DNA of 64,000 nucleotides from Lachnospiraceae bacterium (GCA_024685005.1 JAIKWF010000025.1:17235-81234), one strand, 5' to 3'; positions 27,354 through 37,165 are shown, counted from the first letter of the stretch. Translations and numbers: made by a program. Notes: generated by a model from the letters alone, not told the origin.

Positions 27354-30092
27354 ATGGCAAAATTGAAGTTGAAAGAATTGGCACAGGAGCTTGGGATCAG
27401 TAATGACGATGCCAAGAAGATCCTGGTGGAGAACGGACGGGAGAAAAATTATACCCGCCTTACGATTGCCTCCGCGCTGGAAGAGGAAGATATCGAACTT
27501 TTGAGAAAGAAAGCAGGCAGCGCTAAGGCGCCGGAGAAAAAAGAGAACGCACCGGCAGAGCAGAAGGCTGAGAAAGCACCCGCTCCCGCAGCTGAGAAAA
27601 AGGAAGCTGCAGCGGAGGAAAAGAAACAGCAGACACCTCAGGGTAAGCCCGCTGCACCTGCGCAGCCCCAGCAGGGAGCCGGACAGGGAGCACCTGTAAA
27701 GAAAAAGAAGAAGAGCATTATTTTTGTCAATAATGCAGCAGGCGCACAGGGCAGAGGAAATCAGCAAAGAAGCGGACAGAATCAGCAAAGAGGCAACAGA
27801 CCGGGACAGCCTCATCAGATCATCCGTCCCACCATTAAGCCCGGTGCCATTGTAGGAACACCCCGTCCCGCTCAGCCGCAGCAGGGCGTAAAGAAGAACG
27901 CGCCCGAGAAGAAAGAGCAGGATGTGATCCGTAACCAGCAGACAGCTCCCGCACCGAAAGGAGAGCAGAGAAATGTCGAGAAGAGAGAAGAGATCAAAAC
28001 GGTCAGAACAAATGATCAGGGCAGCAGAAACAGGTCTGAAGGCGTACAGAATCGCCCAGCTCCTGGCAGGAGCTTTAGCAATCCTGATCGCCCTTCGCGC
28101 AGCGATGGAGGATCGCAGGGTGGATCCAGAAAGAATCAGGGTGGTAACAAATTCGGTGAAGGGAACAGCCAGCAGGGTGAAAGAGGCGGTGAAGGCAAAG
28201 ACAAAAGACGCCTGAAAGACAATGGCCGCAAGAGAGGCAACAACCGTTTCTTCGAAGAAGAGGAAGAGACTGTAAAGACCAAGAATAAAGCAGGCAGATT
28301 CATCAAGCCTGAGAAGAAGCCCGAACCGGAAGAAGAGAAGATCAAAGTGATCACCATTCCCGAGATGATCACCATTAAAGATCTGGCAGATAAAATGAAA
28401 GTCCGTGCATCGGAGATCATCAAGAAGCTCTTTATGCAGGGCCAGATCATGACGGTAAATCAGGAGGTTGATTTTGAGACCGCCGAGAATATCGCTATTG
28501 AATACGAGATCATCTGCGAGAAAGAAGAAGTTGTGGATGTGATCGAAGAGCTTTTGAAGGAGGATGAAGAGGATGAAAAACTTCTTCAGCCCCGTCCCCC
28601 CGTTATCTGCGTAATGGGTCACGTTGACCACGGTAAAACATCCCTTCTGGATGCCATCCGTAAGACCAACGTAACAGACAGAGAGGCAGGCGGTATCACC
28701 CAGCATATCGGTGCATATATGGTTAAGATCAATGACCAGAAGATCACCTTCCTTGATACGCCGGGACATGAAGCATTTACCGCTATGCGTATGCGAGGTG
28801 CTAACTCCACGGATATTGCCATCCTGGTAGTAGCAGCTGATGACGGCGTAATGCCCCAGACAGTTGAGGCTATCAACCATGCAAAAGCAGCAGGCATCGA
28901 GATCATCGTTGCAGTTAACAAGATCGACCGTCCCAATGCGAATATCGACAGAGTAAAACAGGAGCTTACCGAGTATGAGCTGATCCCCACCGACTGGGGC
29001 GGATCTACCGAGTTTGTACCTGTATCCGCTAAGACGGGAGAAGGCATCGACACCCTTCTTGAGACCATCATCCTTACCGCTGAGATCTTAGAGCTTCGGG
29101 CTAACCCCAACAGAATGGGAAGAGGTCTGGTCATCGAGGCAGAGCTGGATAAGGGAAGAGGTCCTGTGGCTACCGTACTGGTACAGAAGGGTACGCTGAA
29201 AGTCGGCGACTACATCTCAGCAGGCATTGCCCACGGAAGAGTCCGTGCCATGGTGGATGATAAGGGACGCCGCGTAAAAGAAGCAAAACCCTCCACACCC
29301 GTGGAGATCCTGGGACTTTCCGACGTGCCCAACGCCGGCGAGATCTTTATCGCACATGCAAATGATAAAGAAGCCAAGTCCTATGCGGACGTATTCGAAT
29401 CCCAGAATAAGATGAAGAAGATCGAAGAGACCAAATCCAAAATGTCTCTGGATGATCTTTTTGCCAAGATTCAGGAAGGCAACCTGAAGGAACTGAACCT
29501 GATCGTAAAGGCAGACGTTCAGGGTAGTGTAGAGGCAGTAAAACAGAGCCTGATGAAGCTGTCCAACGACGAAGTTGTTGTAAAATGCATCCACGGCGGC
29601 GTAGGTGCCATCAACGAATCCGATGTGATCCTGGCCAGCGCATCTTCCGCTATCATCATCGGATTTAACGTACGTCCCGATGCAATGGCAAAGGCAACAG
29701 CCGAAAGAGAAGGCGTGGACATCAGACTTTACAAGGTTATCTATCAGGCTATCGAAGATGTGGAAGCAGCCATGAAGGGTATGCTGGATCCTATCTTTGA
29801 AGAGCAGGTGATCGGACATGCGGAAGTACGCCAGATCTTCAAGGCATCCGCAGTAGGTAATATCGCCGGATCCTATGTCCTTGACGGAAGATTTGAGCGT
29901 GACTGCAAGATCCGTATCACAAGAGAGGGCGATCAGATCTACGAAGGAACCCTGGCATCCCTGAAGCGTTTCAAAGACGATGTTAAGGAAGTGAAAGCAG
30001 GCTTCGAATGCGGACTTGTATTCGACGGCTTTGACCAGATACAGGAGATGGATATCGTAGAGGCCTACATCATGGTAGAAGTACCCAGGTAA
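27354..30092 (+). CDS. infB: Translation initiation factor IF-2
   Basis: The 912-residue factor brings initiator tRNA to the 30S subunit and promotes subunit joining. An N-terminal IF2N motif ([15 protein letters not shown]) is followed by a long low-complexity region rich in Ala, Pro, Gln, Arg and Lys (about residues 60-320). A second IF2N domain precedes the G domain, which shows [22 protein letters not shown] and NKIDRP. Domains II to IV complete the protein to VEVPR. The long disordered N-terminus makes it larger than the Bacillus subtilis protein. AGGAGG lies 8 bases before the ATG. Confidence 0.97.
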   Translation: MAKLKLKELAQELGISNDDAKKILVENGREKNYTRLTIASALEEEDIELLRKKAGSAKAPEKKENAPAEQKAEKAPAPAAEKKEAAAEEKKQQTPQGKPAAPAQPQQGAGQGAPVKKKKKSIIFVNNAAGAQGRGNQQRSGQNQQRGNRPGQPHQIIRPTIKPGAIVGTPRPAQPQQGVKKNAPEKKEQDVIRNQQTAPAPKGEQRNVEKREEIKTVRTNDQGSRNRSEGVQNRPAPGRSFSNPDRPSRSDGGSQGGSRKNQGGNKFGEGNSQQGERGGEGKDKRRLKDNGRKRGNNRFFEEEEETVKTKNKAGRFIKPEKKPEPEEEKIKVITIPEMITIKDLADKMKVRASEIIKKLFMQGQIMTVNQEVDFETAENIAIEYEIICEKEEVVDVIEELLKEDEEDEKLLQPRPPVICVMGHVDHGKTSLLDAIRKTNVTDREAGGITQHIGAYMVKINDQKITFLDTPGHEAFTAMRMRGANSTDIAILVVAADDGVMPQTVEAINHAKAAGIEIIVAVNKIDRPNANIDRVKQELTEYELIPTDWGGSTEFVPVSAKTGEGIDTLLETIILTAEILELRANPNRMGRGLVIEAELDKGRGPVATVLVQKGTLKVGDYISAGIAHGRVRAMVDDKGRRVKEAKPSTPVEILGLSDVPNAGEIFIAHANDKEAKSYADVFESQNKMKKIEETKSKMSLDDLFAKIQEGNLKELNLIVKADVQGSVEAVKQSLMKLSNDEVVVKCIHGGVGAINESDVILASASSAIIIGFNVRPDAMAKATAEREGVDIRLYKVIYQAIEDVEAAMKGMLDPIFEEQVIGHAEVRQIFKASAVGNIAGSYVLDGRFERDCKIRITREGDQIYEGTLASLKRFKDDVKEVKAGFECGLVFDGFDQIQEMDIVEAYIMVEVPR

Positions 30093-30133
30093 TTATGTAA
30101 ACCGAGGAAAATGGCGTTTACGAGGAAACAGCA

Positions 30134-30514
30134 ATGAGAAAAAACAGTGTTAAGAATACCCGCATTGATGCGGAAGTCCAGCGTGAGCTGGCATCCATCA
30201 TCAGGGACTTAAAAGATCCCCGGATCAGCCCCATGACCAGCATTACAAGTGTGGCTGTGACGCCGGACCTGAAGCAGTGCAAGGCATACATTTCCGTCCT
30301 TGGAGACGACGAAGAGCTTGCCCGCACTGTGGAAGGACTTAAGAGCGCAGAGGGATTTGTCAGAAGAGAACTGGCGTCCAGGATCAATCTGCGCAACACC
30401 CCCCAGATCCAGTTTGTGGGAGATGCGTCCATAGCATACGGGATCAACATGTCCAAGAAGATCGATGAAGTGATCGCCAAGGACGGAAGAAAAGAGGATT
30501 CTTTTCCGGAATAG
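30134..30514 (+). CDS. rbfA: Ribosome-binding factor A
   Basis: The 126-residue KH-fold protein has the RbfA signature: RIDAEVQRELASIIRDLKDPRI, then SVAVTPDLKQCKAYISVLG, and LASRINLRNTPQIQFVGD. It assists late 30S maturation and 16S rRNA 5' end processing. It follows infB without the ylxP gene that separates them in Bacillus subtilis. Confidence 0.95.
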   Translation: MRKNSVKNTRIDAEVQRELASIIRDLKDPRISPMTSITSVAVTPDLKQCKAYISVLGDDEELARTVEGLKSAEGFVRRELASRINLRNTPQIQFVGDASIAYGINMSKKIDEVIAKDGRKEDSFPE

Positions 30515-30527
30515 GGAGGGAATAAAT

Positions 30528-31490
30528 ATGATAGATATTTTAAAGGAATGCCGGGGAGCAAAAAAGATCGCCATTACAGGCCACACCAATCCGGATGGGG
30601 ACTGTATCGGATCTACTCTGGCACTCTGGCAGTTTTTACAAAAAGCGCTTCCGGAAACGGAAAGCTGTGTTATGATCGAACAACCGGACCCTTCATACAG
30701 TGTTATTAAGGGGATTGACCGTATCGTAACCGACTACAGTGAGGATACGGTGTATGACGTGGTATTTGTCCTGGACAGCGTCACCGACAGGTGCGGTGAG
30801 GCAAACAAATACGTGGAGAGTGCCAAAAAAGTCATTAATATCGATCATCATATCAGCAATCCCGGACAGGGAGATGTGAGCTACGTAGTACCCGAGGCTT
30901 CCTCCTGCGGAGAAGTACTTTACGAGGTACTATGCAGCAAAGAAGAGTATAAGGCACTGATCGACAAAGACATCGCTTTATCGATCTATGTTGCCATCAT
31001 TCATGATACCGGTGTGCTCCAGTATTCCAATACTTCGCCCAAAACCCTTCGGGTGGTGGCAGATTTGATTTCCTTCGGCTTTGATTTTCCGAAGCTGATC
31101 GATAAGACATTTTATGAGAATACCTATGTACAGTCCCAGGTCCTCGGAAGAGCGCTGTTAGAAGCCTTTCCCCTTTTGGACGGACAGGTTATGGTATCCC
31201 GCATGGATACAAGGACCATGGGATTCTACGGCGCAGTGAAATCGGATCTTTCCGGTATTGTAAACCAGCTGCGGATTATCAAAGGCGTTAAGGTGGCCAT
31301 CTTTATTTATGAAGTGGGTCCCCAGGAGCACAAAGTCAGCCTTCGGTCCAGCAGTGATGACTGCAATGTGGCGGAAGTTGCGGCAGCCTTTGGCGGCGGC
31401 GGACACATCAGAGCCGCAGGCTGCAATCTGAACGGAAACTTTTATGATGTATTAAATGCGATCATGGAAAAAGTAGAGGCTATCCTGTAA
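30528..31490 (+). CDS. nrnA: DHH-family oligoribonuclease/pAp phosphatase
   Basis: The 320-residue enzyme has the DHH phosphoesterase motifs: ITGHTNPDGDCIGSTLAL, DSVTDRCG and INIDHHISN. A C-terminal DHHA1 domain carries AFGGGGHIRAAG. NrnA degrades short RNA oligonucleotides from their ends and dephosphorylates pAp in the cytoplasm. Its place between rbfA and truB is common in Clostridia and links RNA turnover to the translation-factor operon. GGGAGGG precedes the ATG. Confidence 0.95.
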   Translation: MIDILKECRGAKKIAITGHTNPDGDCIGSTLALWQFLQKALPETESCVMIEQPDPSYSVIKGIDRIVTDYSEDTVYDVVFVLDSVTDRCGEANKYVESAKKVINIDHHISNPGQGDVSYVVPEASSCGEVLYEVLCSKEEYKALIDKDIALSIYVAIIHDTGVLQYSNTSPKTLRVVADLISFGFDFPKLIDKTFYENTYVQSQVLGRALLEAFPLLDGQVMVSRMDTRTMGFYGAVKSDLSGIVNQLRIIKGVKVAIFIYEVGPQEHKVSLRSSSDDCNVAEVAAAFGGGGHIRAAGCNLNGNFYDVLNAIMEKVEAIL

Positions 31491-31510
31491 TCGGAGCCTC
31501 TATCTTTCTT
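31474..31510 (+). terminator. Weak terminator-like hairpin at the end of nrnA
   Basis: Arms TAGAGGCT and AGCCTCTA enclose 13 bases that include the nrnA stop codon, followed by CTTTCTTT. The T tract is imperfect and truB continues the operon 35 bases later, so partial termination or mRNA stabilisation is possible. Confidence 0.35.
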
Positions 31511-31544
31511 TCGAAATAAAAACGGAAAAGCCACGGGATATAGT

Positions 31545-32600
31545 ATGAACGGAATCATCAACGTATATAAAGAAAAGGGCTTCACCTCCCACGACGTGGT
31601 GGCAAAGCTTCGGGGAATTCTGAAACAAAAAAAGATCGGACATACAGGTACTCTGGACCCGGATGCCCAGGGAGTCCTTCCCGTCTGCATCGGCAATGCC
31701 ACAGGTCTTTGCGGCATGCTGACAGATGAGAATAAGGAATACGAAGCGGTGCTTTTGTTTGGCTTTGAGACCGACACCCAGGATGCTACGGGAACTGTTA
31801 CGGCTAAAGCGCCTGACGCATGCTATGACGGAAAGCTGAAGGAGCCGGAAGAAGCAGAAGATCAGGAAGAATCAACCGGGCCTGACGATTCAACGGCTGC
31901 GGTGAAAAAGGGAGTGCCTGCTGTCCTGCCGGGAAAGGTAGAAGACCTTACAAACGAACAGGTTGAGGTTTACATAAAATCCTTTATCGGAGAGATCACT
32001 CAGATTCCTCCCATGTATTCTGCATTAAAGGTGGGAGGAAGAAAACTCTATGAGCTGGCCAGAGAAGGCATTGAAGTGGAGCGAAAAGCCCGGCCTGTGA
32101 CCATACACGATATCAGGATCCTTTCCGTGGATCTGCCCAGAGTGACCATGCGTATCACCTGTTCCAAAGGCACCTATATCCGGACTCTGTGCCATGACAT
32201 CGGCAGGAAAGCCGGCTGTGGCGCCGTGATGGAGTCACTGCTTCGGACAAGAGTAGGCAGATTCAAAATAGAGGAGGCAAAGCGTCTTTCTGAGATCGAG
32301 ACCATGGTGCGGGAAGGAAGCTTTGATGCGTTTTTGATCCCGCCGGATCAGATGTTTTTAAAATATCCTGCGGGGATTGTTACTGATGAAGCTAAAAAGG
32401 CGGTTCAGAACGGTAATAAGTTAGCAGCCGCTATGTTTTCGACCATAGAAGACGGAGAAGAAGCGGTGCGTGAGGAGCAGTATAAAACAGAGGGTAAGCT
32501 GAGAGTATATGACGGGGAAGGCAGGTTTTACGGCATTTATGAATGGACGGAAAACGGCAGCGTAGCCAAACCCGTAAAGATGTTTTTAAGTCAAAAGTAA
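31545..32600 (+). CDS. truB: tRNA pseudouridine(55) synthase TruB with acidic insertion
   Basis: The enzyme makes pseudouridine 55 in the T loop of tRNAs. The catalytic aspartate lies in HTGTLDPDAQGVLPVCIGNATGL-type sequence, and the conserved PPMYSALKVGGRKLYELAREG and KGTYIRTLCHDIG motifs are present. At 351 residues it is longer than most bacterial TruB proteins. The excess is chiefly an acidic insertion (about residues 95-130, EPEEAEDQEEST) between the strand ending ATGTVT and the helix starting LTNEQVEVYI. The C-terminal region is PUA-like. Confidence 0.95.
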   Translation: MNGIINVYKEKGFTSHDVVAKLRGILKQKKIGHTGTLDPDAQGVLPVCIGNATGLCGMLTDENKEYEAVLLFGFETDTQDATGTVTAKAPDACYDGKLKEPEEAEDQEESTGPDDSTAAVKKGVPAVLPGKVEDLTNEQVEVYIKSFIGEITQIPPMYSALKVGGRKLYELAREGIEVERKARPVTIHDIRILSVDLPRVTMRITCSKGTYIRTLCHDIGRKAGCGAVMESLLRTRVGRFKIEEAKRLSEIETMVREGSFDAFLIPPDQMFLKYPAGIVTDEAKKAVQNGNKLAAAMFSTIEDGEEAVREEQYKTEGKLRVYDGEGRFYGIYEWTENGSVAKPVKMFLSQK

Positions 32601-32613
32601 GCGGAGAGCAACA

Positions 32614-33642
32614 ATGCAGTTGATCAGTGATCAAACACAGTTTCATATAGAGGAGCCTTCCGCTGTAGCCATCGGCAAGTTTGACGGGATCCATATGGGC
32701 CACCGGAAGCTTTTGGAAGGCCTTTTTGCAGCGAAAAAAGAAGGACTTGCTACGGCGGTTTTTACCTTTGATCCTTCGCCGGGGGCATACTTTGATGCCC
32801 TGGCCAGACAGTGTCGGGACGTATCTCACAGAGACGAGCCGGGCTATCTGGAGCTGATGACCCGGGAGGAAAAGAGAAAGATCTTTGCCGAAATGGGCAT
32901 CGACTATCTGGTAGAATATCCCTTTAACAGAGAAACGGCAGCACTGCCGCCTGAAGATTATGTAAACCAGATTGTGCTGGAACAGATGCAGGCTAAAAGG
33001 ATCATCGCAGGAGACGATGTAAGCTTTGGCAAAAACGGAGCGGGAGATGAAGCCATGCTGCGGCAGCTGGCAAATGCAGGCGGCGCCGAGGCAGTGATCA
33101 TTCCCAAGATCTGCTGGCAGCAGATTCCCATCAGTTCAACCCTTGTCAGGGAAAAAGTGGCAGAGGGTGAGATGGAAGTAGCCCGGGAATTGTTAGGCAT
33201 GCCTTACTTTATTATGGGCAGAGTGGAAACAGGCAACAGGATCGGACGGACTCTGGGAATGCCCACAGCCAATATTTATCCCGATGCAGGAAAGCTCCTG
33301 CCGCCTAACGGCGTGTACTTTTCCACCATTCGGATCTTAGGTGAGGAAGGGGCAGAGACTGCGGAAGAGGCTCATACATACTTTGGCATAACCAATATCG
33401 GTCAAAAGCCCACTATTCGGGAAAAGCGAAGCGGCATCAGCGCAGAGACCTTCTTGTTTGACTTTGACGGTGACCTTTACGGAAAGGAGCTTTCCGTGTC
33501 TCTTTTGCATTTCCACAGAAAAGAGCAGCAGTTTGACGGACTGGAAGCATTGAAAGAGCAGATGCATAAAGACAGGGAAACCTGCAGAGAGTACGGGCAT
33601 GAAATTAACGCGGAGATAAAAGCGGCGAGAGAACATTCCTGA
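32614..33642 (+). CDS. ribF: Bifunctional riboflavin kinase/FAD synthetase
   Basis: The 342-residue enzyme converts riboflavin to FMN and then FAD. The N-terminal nucleotidyltransferase domain shows IGKFDGIHMGHRKLL and AGDDVSFGKNGAG. The C-terminal riboflavin kinase domain shows GRTLGMPTANIYPDAGKLLPPNGVY and ETFLFDFDGDLYG. It closes the rimP-nusA-infB operon, as in Bacillus (ribC), and starts 13 bases after truB. No FMN riboswitch was seen upstream. Confidence 0.95.
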   Translation: MQLISDQTQFHIEEPSAVAIGKFDGIHMGHRKLLEGLFAAKKEGLATAVFTFDPSPGAYFDALARQCRDVSHRDEPGYLELMTREEKRKIFAEMGIDYLVEYPFNRETAALPPEDYVNQIVLEQMQAKRIIAGDDVSFGKNGAGDEAMLRQLANAGGAEAVIIPKICWQQIPISSTLVREKVAEGEMEVARELLGMPYFIMGRVETGNRIGRTLGMPTANIYPDAGKLLPPNGVYFSTIRILGEEGAETAEEAHTYFGITNIGQKPTIREKRSGISAETFLFDFDGDLYGKELSVSLLHFHRKEQQFDGLEALKEQMHKDRETCREYGHEINAEIKAAREHS

Positions 33643-33705
33643 ATTGGCAAATTACTTTATGCATAACCTTTTCATTCAGTGGTGCCGGATATAAAGGAAA
33701 AACAC

Positions 33706-35028
33706 ATGGGAGCACAACAGGAAAGAAGACAGAAAACAAAAACCGGTAAGACATACCTGGTAAGCGGTAAAGAAAAGACTGTCATTACAGCAGATGCAGA
33801 TAGCAGAAAACATTTCGACGTGATCGTCATCGGCGCAGGTGCGGCAGGTCTGGCGGCAGCCATTGGGGCCGGCAGATCAGGTGCAAAAGTACTGGTACTG
33901 GAACAGCGGCCGGAACCTTGCAAAAAGCTTTATGCCACAGGAAACGGCAGGTGTAATTTCGCTAATCTGAGTATCCGTCCCGAAGATTACCGGGGAAGCG
34001 GAGCAGGTCTTGCCTTGCAGCTTACCGAAGAATATTCCGTAGAAAAACTGCGGGATTTTTTTGCGTCTTTGGGGCTTATGAGCAAGGCAATGGGAGCGTA
34101 TATCTATCCCTATAATGAGCAGGCAACTGCCGTAGCGGCGGCGCTTCTTTCGGAATGTCACAGACTTGGCGTTGTGATCCGGACGGATGAAGCAGCAGTT
34201 GACATAATACAGAAATATCGCGTCGTGACAAAGAACGGAACTTACGACGCCCCCTGCATCATCATTACCGTAGGAGGAAAAGCAAGTCCCACCCACGGCA
34301 GCGATGGAAACTTTAACAAAGTGATCCGAAAGCTGGGGCATGAGATCCTTTTGCAGCAGCCGGCGCTGGTGCCGCTGCAGTTTGAAAACAAAGCACTTTC
34401 CTCGCTGGCAGGTGTCAGAGTGAAATGCGCCGTTACCCTCAGCATTGAAGCCGGAACATTTACAGAACAGGGAGAAGTGATCTTTAACAAAGACAACATC
34501 AGCGGAATCTGCGTGATGCAGCTTTCCCGTTATGCAGTTTATGCCCTGGCGGAAGGAAAGAAACCGGTATTGCTTCTGGATCTGTTTCCGGAGATTTCCC
34601 TGGAAGAGTTACAAAGTAGCCTTGAAAAGAGCTTTGCCATCAGTGATGGGAAGGAGCGGTCCGCCAAGAAGGCACTGAGCATGTGTGTGCATGAAAAAGT
34701 TGCATCCCTCTTACTTTCTCTAAGCGGAGCAGATGAAAATATGCCATCCTGTAAGCTGTCCCGGCAGCAGATCGACATACTGGCATCCCTTGCAAAAGCA
34801 TTTCCCGTAGAGATCACCGGGAACTGCGGCTTTTCCAGAGCACAGGTTACTGCCGGCGGCGTAAGATGCGATCAGATCACGGATGAGCTTGAATCACGGC
34901 TTTGCCCGGGCATCTTTTTCGCGGGAGAAGTCCTGGATGTGGACGGCACTTGCGGCGGCTACAATCTGCATTTTGCTTTTGCATCAGGATATAAGGCAGG
35001 AACCGAAAGTGCACGGATTTGTCGATAA
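33706..35028 (+). CDS. BaiN/HI0933-type NAD(P)/FAD-dependent oxidoreductase
   Basis: The product has about 440 residues counted from the ATG at 33706. A polar N-terminal extension of about 40 residues precedes the dinucleotide-binding motif DVIVIGAGAAGLAAAIGAGRSG and the family marker ATGNGRCNFAN. A second FAD contact is seen in GIFFAGEVLDVDGTCGGYNLHFAFASGY. The start at 33706 is chosen because AAAGGAA precedes it; an in-frame GTG at 33679 lacks a site. Family members are flavoproteins; one is the bile-acid pathway reductase BaiN, but most have unknown substrates, so the name is structural only. Confidence 0.88.
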   Translation: MGAQQERRQKTKTGKTYLVSGKEKTVITADADSRKHFDVIVIGAGAAGLAAAIGAGRSGAKVLVLEQRPEPCKKLYATGNGRCNFANLSIRPEDYRGSGAGLALQLTEEYSVEKLRDFFASLGLMSKAMGAYIYPYNEQATAVAAALLSECHRLGVVIRTDEAAVDIIQKYRVVTKNGTYDAPCIIITVGGKASPTHGSDGNFNKVIRKLGHEILLQQPALVPLQFENKALSSLAGVRVKCAVTLSIEAGTFTEQGEVIFNKDNISGICVMQLSRYAVYALAEGKKPVLLLDLFPEISLEELQSSLEKSFAISDGKERSAKKALSMCVHEKVASLLLSLSGADENMPSCKLSRQQIDILASLAKAFPVEITGNCGFSRAQVTAGGVRCDQITDELESRLCPGIFFAGEVLDVDGTCGGYNLHFAFASGYKAGTESARICR

Positions 35029-35088
35029 TGCGGCCGGTTTTGAAGACAAAAATCAAAATATGGGAAAATTTCTCTGTTTTTGTGGAGC

Positions 35089-35109
35089 TTTACCACAAAA
35101 TGTGGTAAA
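35089..35109. promoter_or_regulatory. Candidate operator palindrome upstream of the FHA gene
   Basis: TTTACCACA and TGTGGTAAA form a perfect 9-base inverted repeat around AAA. Its right arm overlaps TAAAAT (35106-35111), a possible -10 box. A further TGTGG half-site lies at 35081-35085. No T tract follows, so it is not a terminator. The binding protein is unknown. Confidence 0.45.
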
Positions 35110-35162
35110 ATGATGAGCGAAAATGTTCGGCATAGAATGGCTATGTATTTGGGAGGAAAAAC

Positions 35163-35726
35163 ATGAGACTCGAAGAAGGGGTACTGCGAATTTTAACGGG
35201 AGAATGCGCAGGAGATGAGTACCATTTTGAAGACGGCGAGATCCTGACCATCGGCAGGGATCCCCAGTCTGATATTTTGTTGCCCGACAGTTATAAGCAC
35301 GTCAGCAGGAAGCATTGTTCCGTAGCCTATGACGGCATCAGACATCGTTTCTTTATCACGGACACTTCTTCCGGCGGAATTTACAATGAGAGCTGGCAGA
35401 GATTTCGTATGCAGGGATTTATTTCCGAAAGCTGCAAGATGTATTTCCCCAATGAAGAATGTACGATTGAGTTTTTCAATATAGATGAAGACGGGAAGCG
35501 GATCCCGGCTAAAAAGAGCAATGCTGCAAAAGAACAAAAGGAACCTGTAAAACCTGCCAAAAAGCAGGCTGTTTCTGATGAAGATCAGCAGGAGCCCAAA
35601 AGCAATGTGAAAAAAGCAGCAGGGAAAAAAGCTGAAAAGAGCAAGGCAGACAAGCCTGCAAAAGAAGAAAGCAACAAAACCGCCGACGGCGCAAAAGCCG
35701 ACGGGGGTAAAAAAAAACCTCTGTAA
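35163..35726 (+). CDS. FHA-domain protein, probably the N-terminal part of a frameshifted FHA-TM-GH3 protein
   Basis: The 187-residue frame encodes an N-terminal forkhead-associated domain, which binds phosphothreonine. Its key residues are visible: GRDPQSDILLPD, HVSRKHCSV and the Asn in GIYNESW. The C-terminal 80 residues are a Lys/Ala/Glu/Pro linker. The frame stops 7 bases beyond a run of nine A (35709-35717). A shift to the -1 frame inside that run continues directly into the membrane helix and GH3 domain of the next frame. FHA-TM proteins often sit in the membrane with the FHA domain in the cytoplasm. GGGAGG precedes the ATG. Confidence 0.85.
   Translation: MRLEEGVLRILTGECAGDEYHFEDGEILTIGRDPQSDILLPDSYKHVSRKHCSVAYDGIRHRFFITDTSSGGIYNESWQRFRMQGFISESCKMYFPNEECTIEFFNIDEDGKRIPAKKSNAAKEQKEPVKPAKKQAVSDEDQQEPKSNVKKAAGKKAEKSKADKPAKEESNKTADGAKADGGKKKPL
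35709..35717 (+). other. A9 slippery run joining the FHA and GH3 reading frames
   Basis: The FHA frame reads three AAA codons here, then ends at TAA 35724-35726. The -1 frame is open from 35711 and runs through Lys-rich codons into the GH3 frame. Nine A residues permit ribosomal slippage (A AAA AAA type), polymerase slippage, or length variation between cells. A fused product would have about 649 residues. A sequencing or assembly error in the homopolymer is the simplest alternative. Confidence 0.6.
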
Positions 35727-35758
35727 GTAAGAAAAAGAACAGATGGATCAAGCAAAAA

Positions 35759-37111
35759 ATGGTCAGCCTGGCTGCGATTGCGGCCGGGCTGCTTGTGATT
35801 GCAGGGCTGGGATTCTTGGTTTCCCTGTTTCTGAAGGGAAGCCTTTCCGGCGGTCAAAAAACAGCGGCAGGCACATCGGCCCAGGAGGCTACATTGCAAA
35901 ATACGCAAGGTGATGTCAGCGATGGGGATGAGACAGATCCCGGCGCAGATTCAGGTGCATTACCCGGCACAGGAGATGGTGATCAGTTCGATGCGCCATC
36001 TTCATCCGGGGACAATGGCGGGATCGGCGAAGACCTTGATGCGGCAGGATCGCAGCAGATCGATCCGGAAACGGAAGCAAAAATCGATGGCCTGCTTTCC
36101 TCCTTATCCGTGGAACAAAAGGCGGCCCAGCTTTTCTTCATTACGCCGGAGCAGCTGACAGGAGTGGAACAGGTAACGGCAGCGGGAGAGATGACCAAAG
36201 CCGCATATGAGAAAAACCCGGTGGGAGGACTGATCTACTTTGCATCGAATTTCGAAGATCCGGATCAGACAAAGGAGATGCTGAAAAACATGCAGACCTA
36301 TGCCACCCAGGCCACGGGAGGGATTCCTGTATTTCTGGGTGTAGACGAGGAAGGCGGAAAAGTGGAGCGGATCGCTTCCAATCCTGCCTTTGGCATCACA
36401 TCTGCCGGCAGCGCAGCGGAGCATCAAAGTGAGCAGGATGCCAAAGCTGCGGGAGAAAAGATCGGGGAATATCTGAAGGAATACGGACTGAATGTGGATT
36501 TTGCCCCGGTGGCAGATGTGCTTTCCAATCCTGAGAATTCCGTTATCGGCCCCCGCTCCTTCGGGGAGGATCCGGAGCAGGTGAAAACGTTAGCAAAAGC
36601 TTACTCAGACGGCCTGCATGCAGCGGGTATCAAAAGCACCTATAAACATTTCCCCGGACATGGGGCAACAAAGGACGATACCCATGAGGGAACGGCTTAT
36701 ACGGATAAGAGTAAAGAAGAACTGGCTGCCTGTGACCTGATCCCTTTTGCGGATGCACAGACGGCAGGAACGGATTTCGTGATGGTATCCCACATAACGC
36801 TGCCCACCGTATTGGAAGATGATACCCCATGCTCCCTTTCGGAGAAGATGATCACAGGGTGCCTTAGAAACGAATTGGGCTATCAGGGGATCGTTATCAC
36901 CGATTCCTTTACCATGGGAGCCATTACCCAGCATTACAGCGCAGGAGATGCCGCTGTTAAGGCAATCCTGGCGGGCGCAGACATGATCCTTATGCCGGAA
37001 GACTATGAGACCGCATATCAGGCAGTTCTTTCGGCCTGCAAAAACGGTCAGATCCCGGAGGCCAGATTGAATGAGGCACTGAGACACATTCTCAGGTGCA
37101 AGTTGACATAA
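35759..37111 (+). CDS. Membrane-anchored glycoside hydrolase family 3 (NagZ-type beta-N-acetylhexosaminidase-like)
   Basis: A membrane helix at the very start (LAAIAAGLLVIAGLGFLVSLFL) is followed by an Asp/Gly-rich linker and a GH3 catalytic domain outside the cell. Motifs are DEEGGKVERI, KHFPGHGATKDDTH (the NagZ-type His/Asp acid-base loop) and the nucleophile Asp in VITDSFTMGAI. Such enzymes remove GlcNAc from peptidoglycan or similar glycans. The ATG used has no ribosome binding site. The frame is open upstream to 35711 and encodes Lys-rich residues, so this is probably the C-terminal part of a fusion with the FHA frame. Confidence 0.88.
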   Translation: MVSLAAIAAGLLVIAGLGFLVSLFLKGSLSGGQKTAAGTSAQEATLQNTQGDVSDGDETDPGADSGALPGTGDGDQFDAPSSSGDNGGIGEDLDAAGSQQIDPETEAKIDGLLSSLSVEQKAAQLFFITPEQLTGVEQVTAAGEMTKAAYEKNPVGGLIYFASNFEDPDQTKEMLKNMQTYATQATGGIPVFLGVDEEGGKVERIASNPAFGITSAGSAAEHQSEQDAKAAGEKIGEYLKEYGLNVDFAPVADVLSNPENSVIGPRSFGEDPEQVKTLAKAYSDGLHAAGIKSTYKHFPGHGATKDDTHEGTAYTDKSKEELAACDLIPFADAQTAGTDFVMVSHITLPTVLEDDTPCSLSEKMITGCLRNELGYQGIVITDSFTMGAITQHYSAGDAAVKAILAGADMILMPEDYETAYQAVLSACKNGQIPEARLNEALRHILRCKLT

Positions 37112-37165
37112 CTTCTCTTAAATACCAAAGTCGATAACTAATAATTTGTAGAGAAAGTTCGGGAA

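Noticed and set aside
27168..28880. Long antisense open frame (570 codons) inside infB
   Set aside because: It mirrors the Lys/Glu/Gln-rich coding sequence of IF-2, has no ribosome binding site, and the IF-2 frame is unmistakable.
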